Assembly: GCA_026182355.1 (NCBI GenBank)
Contig: JAPFBL010000529.1
Span: forward strand, 62,001 to 126,000
DNA length: 64,000 nt
DNA from: Hermatobates lingyangjiaoensis
Taxonomy: Eukaryota > Arthropoda > Insecta > Hemiptera > Hermatobatidae
Reading direction: 5' to 3'
Part shown: one piece after another, positions 22,862-32,814 of the stretch
How positions within the stretch are numbered: position 1 is the first letter of the stretch
Layout of the letters: each line of letters starts with the position of its first letter
Notes under the pieces: model-generated
Told to the model about the DNA's origin: nothing
The model's input: the letters and a program-made list of their open reading frames with translations, nothing else
The model's database searches: none
Position numbers and translations under genes: made by a program

Positions 22862-23695
22862 TTAGAAAAAAATTCTTTTATTTTCTCTGAAAAACATCAT
22901 CAACATTGAAGAAAAAATTTCGTTTTAAGATCATTTAAAAATGAGACAAATCCATCATGCCATGGAAGACAAAAGTAAAGTAAAAATAGAGTTATTTCAA
23001 AATAAGAAATTTTTTTTATTCTTATTTTTCTTTTATCGATGGCTTTTGAGACAAAAACTTACTTTGTTTTGCTAATAAATAGTACTGATATACTTGAAAG
23101 CTGGTGAAGCTAACCTGTTTTTTGATAAAGGGTTTTGAAAGAGCCGGCAAAGAGGCCTTAAGCGGTTTGTTTATGACCTTCGCTTGCAACTACACCAGCC
23201 CTGGAATGTTTTAATACAGCCCCTCCCAGTTTTAGCCTTTATAATGCTTTCAGTCATAAAATTATAAATTATACGCATAAATCAACCAAGAATTTCCACT
23301 GCCTGCTATATGAGCTCGATTTCACCGGCTATCTGTACATTTATATTATTTAGACCCTTCTTGAGGAATGTCCTTCAACGCCAGATGATAGTCATTTGGC
23401 AGGCAGTTGAAATGCTTTTAGCAGGCCTGTCTCGTCAATGAACCGACTGGTCATACAACACTAGAAAACATTGATACAAAATAGCCCAGTGTATTTGGAT
23501 TGTTTCAAAATATTAGTGGTTTTTAAAAAATAAGAAGTGAAATATTATCCCCCTGTGATTTTCAAATTCATTTTATTTACATTGACGCGAAGAGATTATT
23601 TTTAATGTTCTGTTTAAATATTTCAGTGTATTTTTATATTCTTAAAGAAAGACCAGGTGGAGTGTTATGGCTAAGGAACCTGTTAATACTACAAA
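22862..23695. other. no gene seen
   Basis: AT-rich with a few GC-richer patches (23110-23240), but no open frame, splice pair or repeat partner recognised. Confidence 0.45.
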
Positions 23696-23699
23696 TATA

Positions 23700-23790
23700 A
23701 TATACCGTCTTACCTCATAAACTGCTGCTGTAGCTCTCGGACCGGTTTCGGGCATTACCCATCTTCAACGAAATTACGAAATGCATAAAT
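23700..23790 (-). mobile_element. PLE end, ACCGGT family
   Basis: Flank ATACCGTCTTACCTC resembles that of the AGCGCT family at 2075 and 48530, so these are related elements. Contains one hammerhead-like motif. Confidence 0.5.
23740..23768 (-). ncRNA. hammerhead-like motif, ACCGGT family, C3 to U
   Basis: Minus strand: TTGAAGA, stem II GGG(T)-AAT-(G)CCC, GAA, palindrome ACCGGT, C. Stem I TTCG/CGAG pairs (three Watson-Crick plus one wobble). Only C3 departs from consensus. Confidence 0.55.
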
Positions 23791-24240
23791 TGAAGCAACC
23801 TGTGTGTCACTGTTTTGATTTTAGTTGAATCGTAAAATATAAATCTTGTGCGACTATTTTTAAATAGTTTTCGTCTTAAAATTCCGAACAGTTTAACGCG
23901 ATATTATTAAAACTAACTTCCCTTATCTCTATTACCACAAATATGAAACATGTAACAATAATAGTAAACCAAGTAGTCTTGTACATCTACTCCTTTAAAC
24001 CACTATGTTTTTCATTTCATTTCCTTATTCAATACTTGTCTTTAATTTTCCTTTACTTTTCGTTTTTCCACTATTACCAAATCTTCTTTTACTTTTTACT
24101 TTTATAACTTTATTACCTTTATGTTATATTAATAATCTATTAACTGTAGCCAAAAAAATAAAAGTTTGATTAAAAAAATAGACTAACTGGTGTTTGCATA
24201 TGAAGAATAGTTAAAAACCAAACAAACAAAAGTAAGGGTT
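23791..24240. other. no feature seen
   Basis: AT-rich; nothing recognised. Confidence 0.5.
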
Positions 24241-24246
24241 ATAAAG

Positions 24247-24725
24247 AGGGGCCAGGTTAGCTCAGTGGTTAACGTACTCTTCTCTGAACTGGTAGGTCCA
24301 GGGTTCGATACCCACTTGGCCTTTGATTTATTCACGCGGGAGGTGAATAAATCTGAGTACGTTGCTCCTTGGAGAAGACGTTAAGCCGTCGAATAAAATA
24401 AGTAATTAATAATGAAGTTTCTACTTTTACTTGATTATTAATTAAGTAATAATGAAAAAAATTGATCTGGAGATTTTGAGGGACTTACATTCACGAGGGA
24501 GGTAAATAAATCTGTGCGTGTTGTCAGTAGGAAAGGACTTTCACTCTTCGGTCCTATGCCTGCACGATTTCAGGTACTCGTAAAAATAATCCTACTCAAA
24601 ATCCACTTGAGTTAGATAAAATTTAGGACTTCCAATGTAGAATCTGTAGAATCACCGATCAAACAAAAAGCTGGTAAACAGCTGACGTTATCACCTGCTA
24701 GGGGATCGGCTTAAACAATGAAAAA
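24247..24725 (+). mobile_element. tRNA-derived SINE, tail type B, disrupted
   Basis: The head and body at 24247-24392 have perfect A-box (TTAGCTCAGTGGTTAACG) and B-box (GGTTCGATACC) words. About 90 bp of AT-rich sequence follows the CCGTCG position, then a second partial body (24480) and the type B tail (CACCGATCAAACAAAAAGC, then GCTGACGTTATCACC, GGATCGGCTTAAACAAT and A run). Either an insertion with duplication or two SINEs joined. Confidence 0.75.
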
Positions 24726-25361
24726 AAGGGCTATAACATAAAATGAAATCTGGTGACCTAAAAATATATAATAAAATCATAATTGTGTGTTTATTTTTTT
24801 ATTTTATTATTATTAATATAAACTACAGAATTAAAGAGTGCCTTGCAGAAAATAGAAGGAAACTTCTTACATAAAAAAAAAATAAATATAATCAAAGAAT
24901 TTCAAGCACATAGTTATTATAGCTGCCGAGAAGGAAAAGAAGGAACCAGAAAATTACTTTTCTGGCTTTCCTCCCTCTTTGCAACTAATGTGACCTGAAA
25001 TATACCCCACTGCTCTAAAAACACGTCGTTTTTTTACAACTTTTTTTATTTTGTAAATTTTTCATTATTTTTTCACACCTTTACTAGTTTTTTTATGCAT
25101 ACTGTTTGTATTAATACTGAAATCATTAATAAATAATCAGATAATAACCAGTCCAACATTAAAACGAGTTCATTTCAAAAGAAAGGGAATTAAGTTTGGG
25201 AAGTTTTATGTTATATTGTAATATATCATAGTTAATCGAGACAAAGTTTTTAACTGTAGCAACCTGCTAAAAACTTTGGTCTAAAAAAGTTCTTTGGTCT
25301 TTTAGTTCTGTTCTACGGGAAGAAATTGTGGCGCATTTGTTATTTGCCACCCATTACATCT
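24726..25361. other. no feature seen
   Basis: AT-rich; nothing recognised. Confidence 0.5.
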
Positions 25362-25473
25362 TCATTCTACATTGGGAGTCCTAAATTTTGTGTAACTCAA
25401 GTGTATTTAAAGTAAGGATCTTTAACGAGTACTTGACATTGAATTACCTAGGGACCGACGGCTTAACGTCCTC
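25362..25473 (-). mobile_element. SINE 3' half, split by a LINE insertion
   Basis: Reverse complement of the SINE body from GACGTTAAGCC to ACTCCCAATGTAGAAT. The 5' half of the same SINE continues at 26406-26546 on the minus strand. Confidence 0.85.
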
Positions 25474-25474
25474 A

Positions 25475-25762
25475 TACTATTGGCTGACCCAGGTCTTGAC
25501 AGGTCATGGTGACTTTGGGGCCTACCTTGAGAGGTTCCGTCTAGCCGAGAGTTCTGCTTGCTCATGTGGGGAACCAGTTGAATCGGTGGACCACATATTG
25601 GAATGTTGCCCAAGATATGACGATCTTAGATTCGGCCTTGAGATGAACTGTGGCTTGTTTGTTGATAGGCTGTATGCCCAGAGTATGTCGGGAGGTTTGT
25701 TTGGCCAATTTCTGAAGTATGTTGACCATGTGGGGAGGAGAAGGAAGACCCTTACCCTCTAG
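25475..25762 (+). pseudogene. R1-like LINE ORF2, C-terminal end
   Basis: About 95 codons to a stop: YYWLTQVLTGHGDFGAYLER, then CSCGEPVESVDHILECCPRY. The TGHG.F..YL.R..L and C-C-H-C cluster (C.CG....VDH.L..CP) is the conserved tail of R1/Jockey-type ORF2 downstream of the RT. RT and endonuclease are lost by 5' truncation. The frame is still open up to its natural stop, so the insertion is fairly young. The upstream part of the longer open frame (25388-25474) is antisense SINE and not LINE coding. Confidence 0.8.
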
Positions 25763-25844
25763 TGTCGGGGACCTCGATGTTGTGGTTTATTTTTTTTAGT
25801 CTTGGCTAGTTACCATTAGTGTTAAATTAGTTTTAGTCTTTGTC

Positions 25845-26177
25845 CCCTCAAGGAAATATTTCCAGTACCTTGAGGGTTTAACGTAAGTTGTGTTCGTTCT
25901 GTATGTTTACTTATATGTCCTGTGTCCTTTAGTTTAAGCTACCGATAAGGGAATATCGAGTACCTTGTCGGACATTATATTATATTAGTTTTTAGTCTTT
26001 TAGTATTGAGTGTTTCTTAGTTATAAGCTAGTTTAGTTTCCACCTCGAGGGAATATTTTAGTACCTTGAGGCGTAGTGATAAGTTGAGTTAGTCTTGATT
26101 GTGTATTTATATGTCTTCGTTATATGTGTTCTCTAGTTAAATTGCAACTGGTAAGGGAATTTTGAGTACCTTATCGG
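25845..26177 (+). other. four covarying hairpins in the LINE 3' UTR
   Basis: Hairpins at 25845-25876, 25942-25971, 26043-26071 and 26147-26177, about 100 bp apart. Stems differ (CCTCAAGG/CCTTGAGG, CCGATAAGG/CCTTGTCGG, CCTCGAGG/CCTTGAGG, CTGGTAAGG/CCTTATCGG) but keep pairing, while the loop keeps GAATAT/ATTTT...AGTA. This suggests a conserved RNA structure, perhaps bound by the element's RT; that role is inferred. Confidence 0.65.
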
Positions 26178-26405
26178 TAATTATCTCTGCATGTTACCTG
26201 GCCTTTAGTTAGTCTATTACTCGTGGCCTAGGTACCGTTTTGCGGAGTAACTGTCAGAATTCGTACTTAGCATTGCGTTGCTTGAGATGCCGTCGGGTAC
26301 CTCCATGTTCAATGGAGGTGGCTAAAGGGTAACTTGTCAACAAGGTGGCCTGGCTTGACTAAGCGGTTATGGCACAAAATGCCGAGGAACACGAAGATCA
26401 AAACG

Positions 26406-26546
26406 GGCTTAACGTCCTCTCCGAGGGATGACGTGCTCAGATTTATTCACCTCCCGCGTGAATAAATCGAGGGCCAGAGTGGGTATCGAACCCCAAACCT
26501 ACCAGTTTAAAGGCGAGTACGTTAACCACTGAGCTAACCTGACCTT
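26406..26546 (-). mobile_element. SINE 5' half, split by the LINE insertion
   Basis: Reverse complement of the tRNA-like head (B box GGTTCGATACC, A box TTAGCTCAGTGG) and body up to GAGGACGTTAAGCC. Continues at 25362-25473. Confidence 0.85.
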
Positions 26547-26547
26547 T

Positions 26548-26962
26548 ATCTTATAAAGTAGAAGAAAAAAAAAGTTGTCGTCTTACCATATTAAAGAAAA
26601 ATATATTTTCCTTCGATTTATGGTTATGTTCAAATACATTATAGCATGTTGTTAATTTGTAATGTCATTCAAAAAAAGCCAACATTAATCTTTTAGCGTC
26701 TTTACTGTTGGCAGAGATAAAGACTTTTTAATGGGCTCAGTCATTACAGAGTTAAGAGCCTTACAAAAATCTGTCTAAAGTTGCCATAATTTTTAAGCTT
26801 ATAACGAAATATTTTTGTATTATCACTTTTATTTTCCGTTGAAATGACTTAATTGGTGAAATTAATTCTAAGTTCTAGTTATTAGATTAACAAAAAATCC
26901 ATGAGAACTTTGAAAAGTGTAAATAAGAGATATTAAGTTTCTCATGTAGTAGAATTCTTTTT
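26548..26962. other. no feature seen
   Basis: AT-rich; nothing recognised. Confidence 0.5.
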
Positions 26963-27064
26963 TTCACCATTTTCCTTCAATTCAAGAAATTCGACTGGTA
27001 CAAAGACCCAATTTTTAAGGGATTTGAACCCAAGTCTCTAAGGACAAGGTTAACGACCTTGGAA
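26963..27064 (-). mobile_element. second tRNA-related SINE fragment
   Basis: On the minus strand contains GGGTTCAAATCCC, a good pol III B box, after GTCCTTAGAGACTT. A second copy at 28491-28600 matches along its whole length. No clear A box, so the tRNA link is moderate. Confidence 0.5.
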
Positions 27065-27174
27065 ATATAAATTTCCTTTCTAAAGATTTCTAAATCCATT
27101 AAGACTCTCATTATTGTGTTGATATTTATTTCATTTATTGAGGTTTGAATGAATTATAATAATAATAATATATT

Positions 27175-27380
27175 ATTAATAACACGATTTCACAATAAAT
27201 ACATAAAATAACAATCAACATCCAAACCACAATAAAAAAAATGAGAAAAAATTAAGGTCATTCAACCGTAACCAGGGGTCTCCGTTTAAATCAGTTGGGA
27301 TTTGACTCTGACAAAGGCCGTCTGTTTGTTACCGTTTAAAGATCTTAGAATTATTCTTCATTTCATATTATAGTTTCCTA
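27175..27380. mobile_element. inverted pair of PLE ends, AGATCT family, worn
   Basis: Left arm (CACAATAAATACATAAAATA, CAATCAACATCCAAACCAC) and right arm (TTTGACTCTGACAAAGGCC...AAAGATCTTAG) correspond to those at 31590-31925 but are decayed. The core reads CTGACAA and GAA has become TAA, so the ribozyme is dead. Confidence 0.5.
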
Positions 27381-28045
27381 CCTTCTTGTGGGCCTCCTTG
27401 CCTCCTGGTGACGACGATCATTGAAATTTTACGATAATTAAGTAATTTATTTAATCGTAATTTAGATTTTCACGATAATCTAGTAATTATTTAGTCAATA
27501 ATTACTAGAAAACAATCTCTTTACTAATGTTTTGAATTTTTCGTCATTTAAATTTGTAATTAATTTATTTTCAATTAAAATGCCTAACAGACAGACTTAT
27601 GCCTGCGTCTATCTGTGTGTTATCTTAGTTTTAACTCTGTTTTATTTAAATAAATATTTATTATATACTCTTATATATTTATGATGTATAATAATATATA
27701 ACATATAGTTTCTAATAACCTTAGTAAAAATAGGAAACCAATATAAACCGCAGAAGTCTACAAAAGTAACTGAACACAATTGTTTATATGAGTGTAAATA
27801 AACAATTATTATTGTTATTAATAATAATAATTATTATTATTTTATTATTACCTAATATGTATCCTTATATGTATTTTCATAAAATTTCAAAAGTTATTCC
27901 AATTAACTCCAAATCTCATAAAAAAAAAGGGTAATAATTGTTTAAAAAAAAAACATGTATGTTTAGAAGGCAAATATTTTAATCAGTAATATTTAAATGT
28001 TTGTAACTATAATTGTATAATGAAGAATAACATTTGTATGAGATC
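27381..28045. other. no feature seen
   Basis: AT-rich, with AAT/ATT runs at 27160-27180 and 27815-27845. Confidence 0.5.
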
Positions 28046-28047
28046 AT

Positions 28048-28350
28048 AAAAGAAGCCAGGGAAGCTGAGAGATAGAATTCTTGCCTTTGGATTGGTAGAA
28101 ACGGGATTCAATAATCAGTTTGGCCTTCGTTTTATTCATTCAGAAGGTAAGAAAAAAATCTGAGCACGTCTTCCTTTGTAGAGGAGGAGCCTATATGATG
28201 CCATGTACTCGTTAAAGAACCCTACTGTAAATACACTTGAGTTAGGCTACATTTAGAACGCTCAGTGTTTGAATCAATTTTCATTGTGTGGTATCACAAA
28301 GGGCCCTAGTGTTCGTGTGCCCAACTAGTGGGACACTTCTGCAAACCAAA
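28048..28350 (+). mobile_element. tRNA-derived SINE, tail type A, old
   Basis: Aligns along the full length of 2513-2835 with many substitutions and a deletion of the GACGTTAAACCGTCGG block. The tail ends AACCAAACCTAACCTA. Confidence 0.75.
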
Positions 28351-28490
28351 CCTAACCTATCATAATCATTAATACAAGTTAAAGAAATGTCAACACATCA
28401 TAATATTAGTAGTAACATCTTCTGAAAGTAGTGTTACCTTTTTCTCGTTTAAACACAAATGATGAATATTTACGTCATGTTGGGATTAAT
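28351..28490. other. no feature seen
   Basis: AT-rich. Confidence 0.5.
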
Positions 28491-28600
28491 CTTTTTTTAC
28501 CATTTTCCTTCCATTCAAGAAATTTGGATAGTACAAAGAACCAATTTTTAAAGGATTTGAACCCATGTCTCTAAGGACAAAGTTAACGATCTTACACTAA
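28491..28600 (-). mobile_element. second tRNA-related SINE fragment
   Basis: Copy of 26963-27064 with about 15 per cent changes by eye; keeps GGGTTCAAATCC. Confidence 0.5.
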
Positions 28601-29482
28601 AGCCAATAACTAGAACTAGTTACTAATTAATTAACGATGATAAATGTCCTTGTTACCAATCTGTTCAGATTAAAGTGATAAGCTTAATAGATTGTACTAG
28701 TCATAAACCACTGGCTACTAACGCATTCTGACTGAAAGCAGTAAAAGTTCTCGGGTTTGTAGTTGGTTGTTGATTGTACATTAATTAAAAATACCATTTG
28801 ATGTCGAAAAAACTAAGTCGCACAAAAATAACATATTTTTAAATTTTTTTTTTATTTACTGTCAGTTGTATATTCCATCAGATATGTTGATGTCGTGTTG
28901 ATTATAGTTAAGCTAGTAAGATTATGCATTTGCCAACTTTTTAGTTGAGTGAATAAATATGAAATTTTCAGTCTATTTACTCCTTCAAACTTTATTCCAA
29001 CGGAAACTTTATCAACTTCGGATTTTTTTTTAAAATTTCAAAGAAAAATGTCTAATTGATTTGCATGTTATTTTGAAAACAAATATTATAACAAACATTT
29101 TTTTTTATTTCTCTTCAAAGTTTGTGCCTTGTTAGGCCATAATTACTAAAAAAAAAAAAATTTTTTACTAATGTCTTGAATGTTTTGTAATTTAAATTTA
29201 AAACTAATTTGTTTTAAATTTAAATGAATTAAAATGGGAATGCTGTAAAATTGAATAGAAATATCAAGTTGAAAGAAGGCGTATTGTTGAAACATGTCGC
29301 TATATTCGTGGTCGGAATAGCATGGATACAATAGTGTATTGATAGAGCAGTGATTTGTATTGTGTACGGAGAAAACTCTATGTCAAAAAGGATATCATAA
29401 TGGTGGCTTATCCGTTTCAAAGACTGTAAACTACGACCCGAACTTTCACTGAATGTACTAATTGCTCAATATTATTACAAAC
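28601..29482. other. no feature seen
   Basis: AT-rich. Two overlapping short minus-strand frames at 29146-29420 show no family features. Confidence 0.45.
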
Positions 29483-29483
29483 G

Positions 29484-29614
29484 GGGACCAGGCTAGCTCA
29501 GTGATTAGTACTCGCCTCTGGATTGGTAGGTCTGGGGTTCGATCCTCACCTGGTCCTTTAATTTATTCACGCGTGAGGTGAATAAATCTGAGGACGTCGA
29601 TCCTCGGAGAGGAC
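29484..29614 (+). mobile_element. tRNA-derived SINE, 5' part
   Basis: Head with TAGCTCAGTG and GGTTCGATCC, body hairpin and GAGAGGACGTTAAAC, then joined to R175. Confidence 0.8.
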
Positions 29615-29812
29615 GTTAAACAGTCCTTGCTTAGTTGCTTTGCAAGGTGTAACTACCCTTGAAGATTAACTACCTCCTATATTGTAACCCTTTGTGCGCA
29701 TCTGGGAGTACCGGCCTGAACTGTGACTCTCTACCCCAAACTATGGAATTGAACCCAGTCTAGGTAAGGAACAACAGCCGCGAATACAACAACAACAACT
29801 TAGGGCCAGGTT
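29615..29812 (+). repeat. R175 repeat, second copy
   Basis: Matches 21555-21741, including TGTGACTCTCTACCCCAAAC and the final CAACAACAACTTA. As in the first copy, a SINE head follows without a gap. Confidence 0.6.
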
Positions 29813-29886
29813 AGCTCAGTGGTTGACGTACTCGTTTCTAAACTGGTAGATCTGGGGTTCGATAACCACCTGGTCCTCAATTTATT
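29813..29886 (+). mobile_element. SINE head only
   Basis: A and B boxes present (TTAGCTCAGTGGTT, GGTTCGATAACC). Truncated after CAATTTATTTG, where hAT-derived sequence begins. Confidence 0.75.
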
Positions 29887-29891
29887 TGATT

Positions 29892-30073
29892 TTTGCAAAA
29901 GTAATACTTCGCACATTGCTGCCATTTCCCACTACCTACTTATGTGAAACTGGATTTTCCCTTTAAACTGCCATAGAAACCATATTCAGAAGTAGACTTA
30001 ACGCTGGGGCTAATTTGAAAATCAAACTCTCAACTATAAAGCCAAAAATGATTACAAAACAAACACTATGTTA
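29892..30073 (+). pseudogene. hAT transposase C-terminal dimerisation domain, relic
   Basis: Translates as LRTLLPFPTTYLCETGFS, a stop, then TAIETIFRSRLNAGANLKIK and LSTIKPKM. The blocks FPTTYLCE.GFS, R.RLN and DLR..L..I.P are the hallmark of the hAT family (ZBED-like) C-terminus. One in-frame stop and no upstream domains, so it is non-functional. Confidence 0.75.
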
Positions 30074-30269
30074 AAATTGTTAGTAATTCTGTTTTATGTG
30101 TTATGCACTTGTGGAAAATATGAACATTAAAATCTTTTAGTTTTGAATTTTTATTGTAAAAATAAAAATTGCAGTAATAATACTTTTTTAATTGTTTTTT
30201 AAACATACATACTATTTAAAAAAGCAAATGAAAATATTTATATTATGGTTGTATAAAATCATTGGAATC

Positions 30270-30345
30270 TGGGGTTCCCGGGAAAGTCACTGGAACGTAA
30301 AAGGGTTCCGCGTCGAAAAAAGTTTGAAAAACTCTGGACTAAAGA
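30270..30345 (+). mobile_element. hAT element end
   Basis: GGGTTCCGCGTCGAAAAAAG and TTTGAAAAACTCTGG resemble the 3' ends of hAT elements and lie about 200 bp after the transposase relic, probably the same copy. TSD not recovered. Confidence 0.5.
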
Positions 30346-30890
30346 AATTGATAAATCAAACGAAAGTGACCTTACGAAGTGATACCATCAATTTGCATTG
30401 CAATAAGGTAAATAAATTGCATAGATATGCATTTCCTGGCATAATATTTATTCGAAACTGCTAAAAATGATAAAAAATAGTAAAGGTTTATTTCTAGATG
30501 ACAATACGTATTGTTTCTACGACAGAACAAACTAACACACTAATAAACCAACAAAGAAACACTGGCTACTAACGCATTTTGACTGTATGTTAGTTAATCG
30601 TTGATCTCAACTAACAAGCAGTCAGATAGGGCTCTGTCAGATAGGGCTCTGTCAGATAGGGCTCTGTCAGATAGTCGTCTTTTCCGATTTCAGTGTTTCA
30701 TCATTACTGTTATATAAATAAAAACTAAGTTCAGACAATTTTATTTTAGTTCAAATAACAATGACGTTCCACAGGTTACTTTACTAAAGTATTTACCTTA
30801 CATTAGAACACTTAAATTTATCTTCTTTAATGATAACTACATTTTGTTTAAATATTATTATATATAACAATATATAATTTAATGTTTTCT
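30346..30890. repeat. 15-bp tandem repeat at 30621-30674 in otherwise plain DNA
   Basis: GTCAGATAGGGCTCT occurs three times perfectly plus a partial fourth. Nothing else recognised in this interval. Confidence 0.7.
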
Positions 30891-30894
30891 TATC

Positions 30895-31040
30895 TCGACC
30901 ACATATATTTCTTTCTCTATAAAAGTTTGGTCCAGCGTCAAACAGTAAAACACGATTAAGCTAAAGTTTCGTCTATTTGTGGCCATCTTCAGGGCTACAT
31001 CAATTCAGAATAATTAATTACAGTAATATAAAAATAAATA
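30895..31040 (-). mobile_element. PLE end, GATGTCTACAAATA family, left member
   Basis: The minus strand reads GATGTAGCCCTGAAGATGGCCACAAATAGACGAAAC and onward, matching 32145-32225 on the plus strand, so the two face each other across about 1.1 kb of other PLE debris. The hammerhead-like motif at 30962-30992 has core and GAA but no palindromic stem III. Confidence 0.5.
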
Positions 31041-31202
31041 GGTTACATTATTTATATGAATATTCTACTTACATTATAACCTTGGTAATGTATATTCATA
31101 TAACGTATATTATGTACGTACATATATGTTAGGTACATTTCTAATGATAGAAATGTACATTATAACTTTGGTAATGTATATTCATAAATAATGGAACCTA
31201 TG

Positions 31203-31206
31203 TATA

Positions 31207-31245
<39 letters not shown>
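31203..31245. repeat. (TA)n microsatellite
   Basis: TA tract with one ATTA break. Confidence 0.95.
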
Positions 31246-31247
<2 letters not shown>

Positions 31248-31248
31248 G

Positions 31249-31539
31249 ATTCGTTGCGATGCTGACCAATGGAAGTGGAGTTTACAGGTCCATGGGTAAG
31301 GTCCCAGTTGCCCGCTGCTCAGTAAAAAGCCTCAGTCGTTCTGCCAATAGGTATAGAGGTTGCACAGTCCCTCTGTGTTAAGTGATGTTTGGCAGAAAAC
31401 ATTAGCCTCACTTTACAGTGAACTCCTGTTCCCTTTCTATTTTTGATTTTTGTGGTGGTTGGGTGTTGTTGTTTACTATTTTCTCCACTCCACTCCATTC
31501 ACATTCTCCACTTCCATTGGTCAACATCGCAACGAATCA
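31249..31539. repeat. inverted repeat, 33-bp arms
   Basis: Arms 31249-31280 (GATTCGTTGCGATGCTGACC...) and 31507-31539 are reverse complements. The spacer includes a small open frame without family features. Adjacent to (TA)n, likely another PLE end pair. Confidence 0.7.
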
Positions 31540-31627
31540 TATTCCTTTCCCCGGACAACTCATAGAAAATATATATATATATATATATAATGATCAAACC
31601 ACAATAAGAAAATGGGAAAACAAGACT

Positions 31628-31662
31628 AAGATCTTTCAACCGTAACAAGCGGTCTTCGTCAG
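31628..31662 (-). ncRNA. hammerhead ribozyme motif, AGATCT family
   Basis: Minus strand: CTGACGA, GACCG/CGGTT with loop CTTGTTA, GAA, AGATCT, T. Stem I GACT/AGTC. All core positions conform. Confidence 0.8.
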
Positions 31663-31845
31663 AGTCAAAAACCCAACTGAAACACTAGATGCAGAGAACA
31701 TCTGGTGAGGGGTTGAGAAGAGTGGTAGGGAAGAGTGGTATTTTAAATGGGTGAAAGCGCAGGAAAATACCACTCTTCCCTCCCACTCTTCTCAACCCCT
31801 CACCAGATGTTCTCTGTATCTAGTGTTTCAGTTAGGTTTTTGACT

Positions 31846-31880
31846 CTGACGAAGACCGCTTGTTACGGTTGAAAGATCTT
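31846..31880 (+). ncRNA. hammerhead ribozyme motif, AGATCT family
   Basis: Same as the minus-strand partner: CTGACGA, GACCG/CGGTT, GAA, AGATCT, T, with perfect stem I GACT/AGTC. Confidence 0.8.
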
Positions 31881-31965
31881 AGTCTTGTTTTCCCATTTTC
31901 TTATTGTGGTTTGATCATTGATTGTTATTTCACGTGTTTATGTGAAATCTTTATATATATATATA

Positions 31966-32105
31966 AATAAAAAGATTTCACATAAACACGTGAAACAACA
32001 ATCAATGATCAATTGGGTTTTTGACTCTGACGAAGACCGCTTGTTATGGTTGAAAGATCTTAGTCTTGTTTTCCCATTTCTTATTGTGGTTTGATCATAT
32101 ATATA
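31966..32105 (+). mobile_element. PLE end, AGATCT family, third nearby copy
   Basis: Begins with a short inverted piece of the 3' end (AAAGATTTCACATAAACACG), then the plus-strand ribozyme segment, then (TA)n-like sequence. Confidence 0.7.
32027..32061 (+). ncRNA. hammerhead ribozyme motif, AGATCT family
   Basis: CTGACGA, stem II GACCG/TGGTT (one mismatch at the loop), GAA, AGATCT, T, stem I GACT/AGTC. Confidence 0.7.
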
Positions 32106-32144
32106 TATAATATATATATAATATATATATATATATTTGATGTA

Positions 32145-32228
32145 GCCCTGAAGATGTCTACAAATATAGAATAAACTTTGGCTTTAAGGTTTTTGACTGT
32201 TTGACGCTAGACCAAAACTAGATAAAGA
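32145..32228 (+). mobile_element. PLE end, right member of the 30895 pair
   Basis: GATGTAGCCCTGAAGATGTC, then TACAAATATAGAATAAAC, where GAA is altered. Ends with the GACGCTAGACCAAAACTAG block complementary to 30930-30950. Confidence 0.5.
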
Positions 32229-32229
32229 A

Positions 32230-32785
32230 AGAAGTAAAATTTCCTAAATGGCTAATTCCAACAAGAGTAATATATTAATTTTGGGAAATTTACTTGAAAG
32301 AAAAAAAAAACGGTTTCTCCTTAAACTCTGACATTAGAAACTCTCGGATGTCCATAGTTCTGTATTAAATTATTGAAAATATTTTATTTATCGGGTAATT
32401 GACCGTAGATTTGTGAATTTAGATTATGGCTACTGAAAAAAAAAAAAAGATAAAAAGACAAGATAGATCAATCCCAAAGGCATTATTCAGGAGATATCAA
32501 GACACCAAAAGAAAAAGAAAAAAAAGAGACCCTTGGGTGTTACCGCATTAAACACCTGATTCGTTTAACTTGACTTCACTCAGTTTCATCTGAAATCCAA
32601 GCTTTTTCTCTACTGTTCAAATCAGATTACTGAGAAATAGTTCTTCTCTATCACTCCTCTAGAGTTCTAGCCATGAATAGAAAATAACTATGAGACAAGG
32701 AAACTTATAAGTATCCCTGGTAGTGTTAATAAGATAAAAATTCGATAACAGAATATATATATATATATATATATAAATATATTGA
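32230..32785. other. no feature seen
   Basis: AT-rich with A runs; short TA tract at 32755-32775. Confidence 0.5.
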
Positions 32786-32814
32786 AATCTACATGAGAGG
32801 TCTGGTTCTAATAT

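Larger units (their letters stand above)
25460..26419 (+). mobile_element. 5'-truncated R1-like LINE in a SINE, 14-bp TSD
   Basis: The insert 25474-26405 (932 bp) is flanked by a perfect 14-bp duplication GGCTTAACGTCCTC (25460-25473 and 26406-26419). It carries the C-terminal coding of a non-LTR retrotransposon, a 3' UTR with four hairpins, and ends GATCAAAACG with no poly-A. A 14-bp TSD and lack of poly-A are typical of the R1 clade, many members of which are site-specific. The insert is antisense to the SINE. Confidence 0.85.
31565..31965. mobile_element. inverted pair of PLE ends, AGATCT family, well preserved
   Basis: Two nearly identical terminal segments face each other around 31725-31760 (ACCACTCTTCCCTCC and partner). 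The outer ends are (TA)n on the left and ATGTGAAATCTT(TA)n on the right. Both arms hold intact hammerhead motifs. Confidence 0.8.

Noticed and set aside
25422..25613. Minus-strand frame over the LINE coding region
   Set aside because: Shadow of the R1-like ORF2 end on the plus strand.
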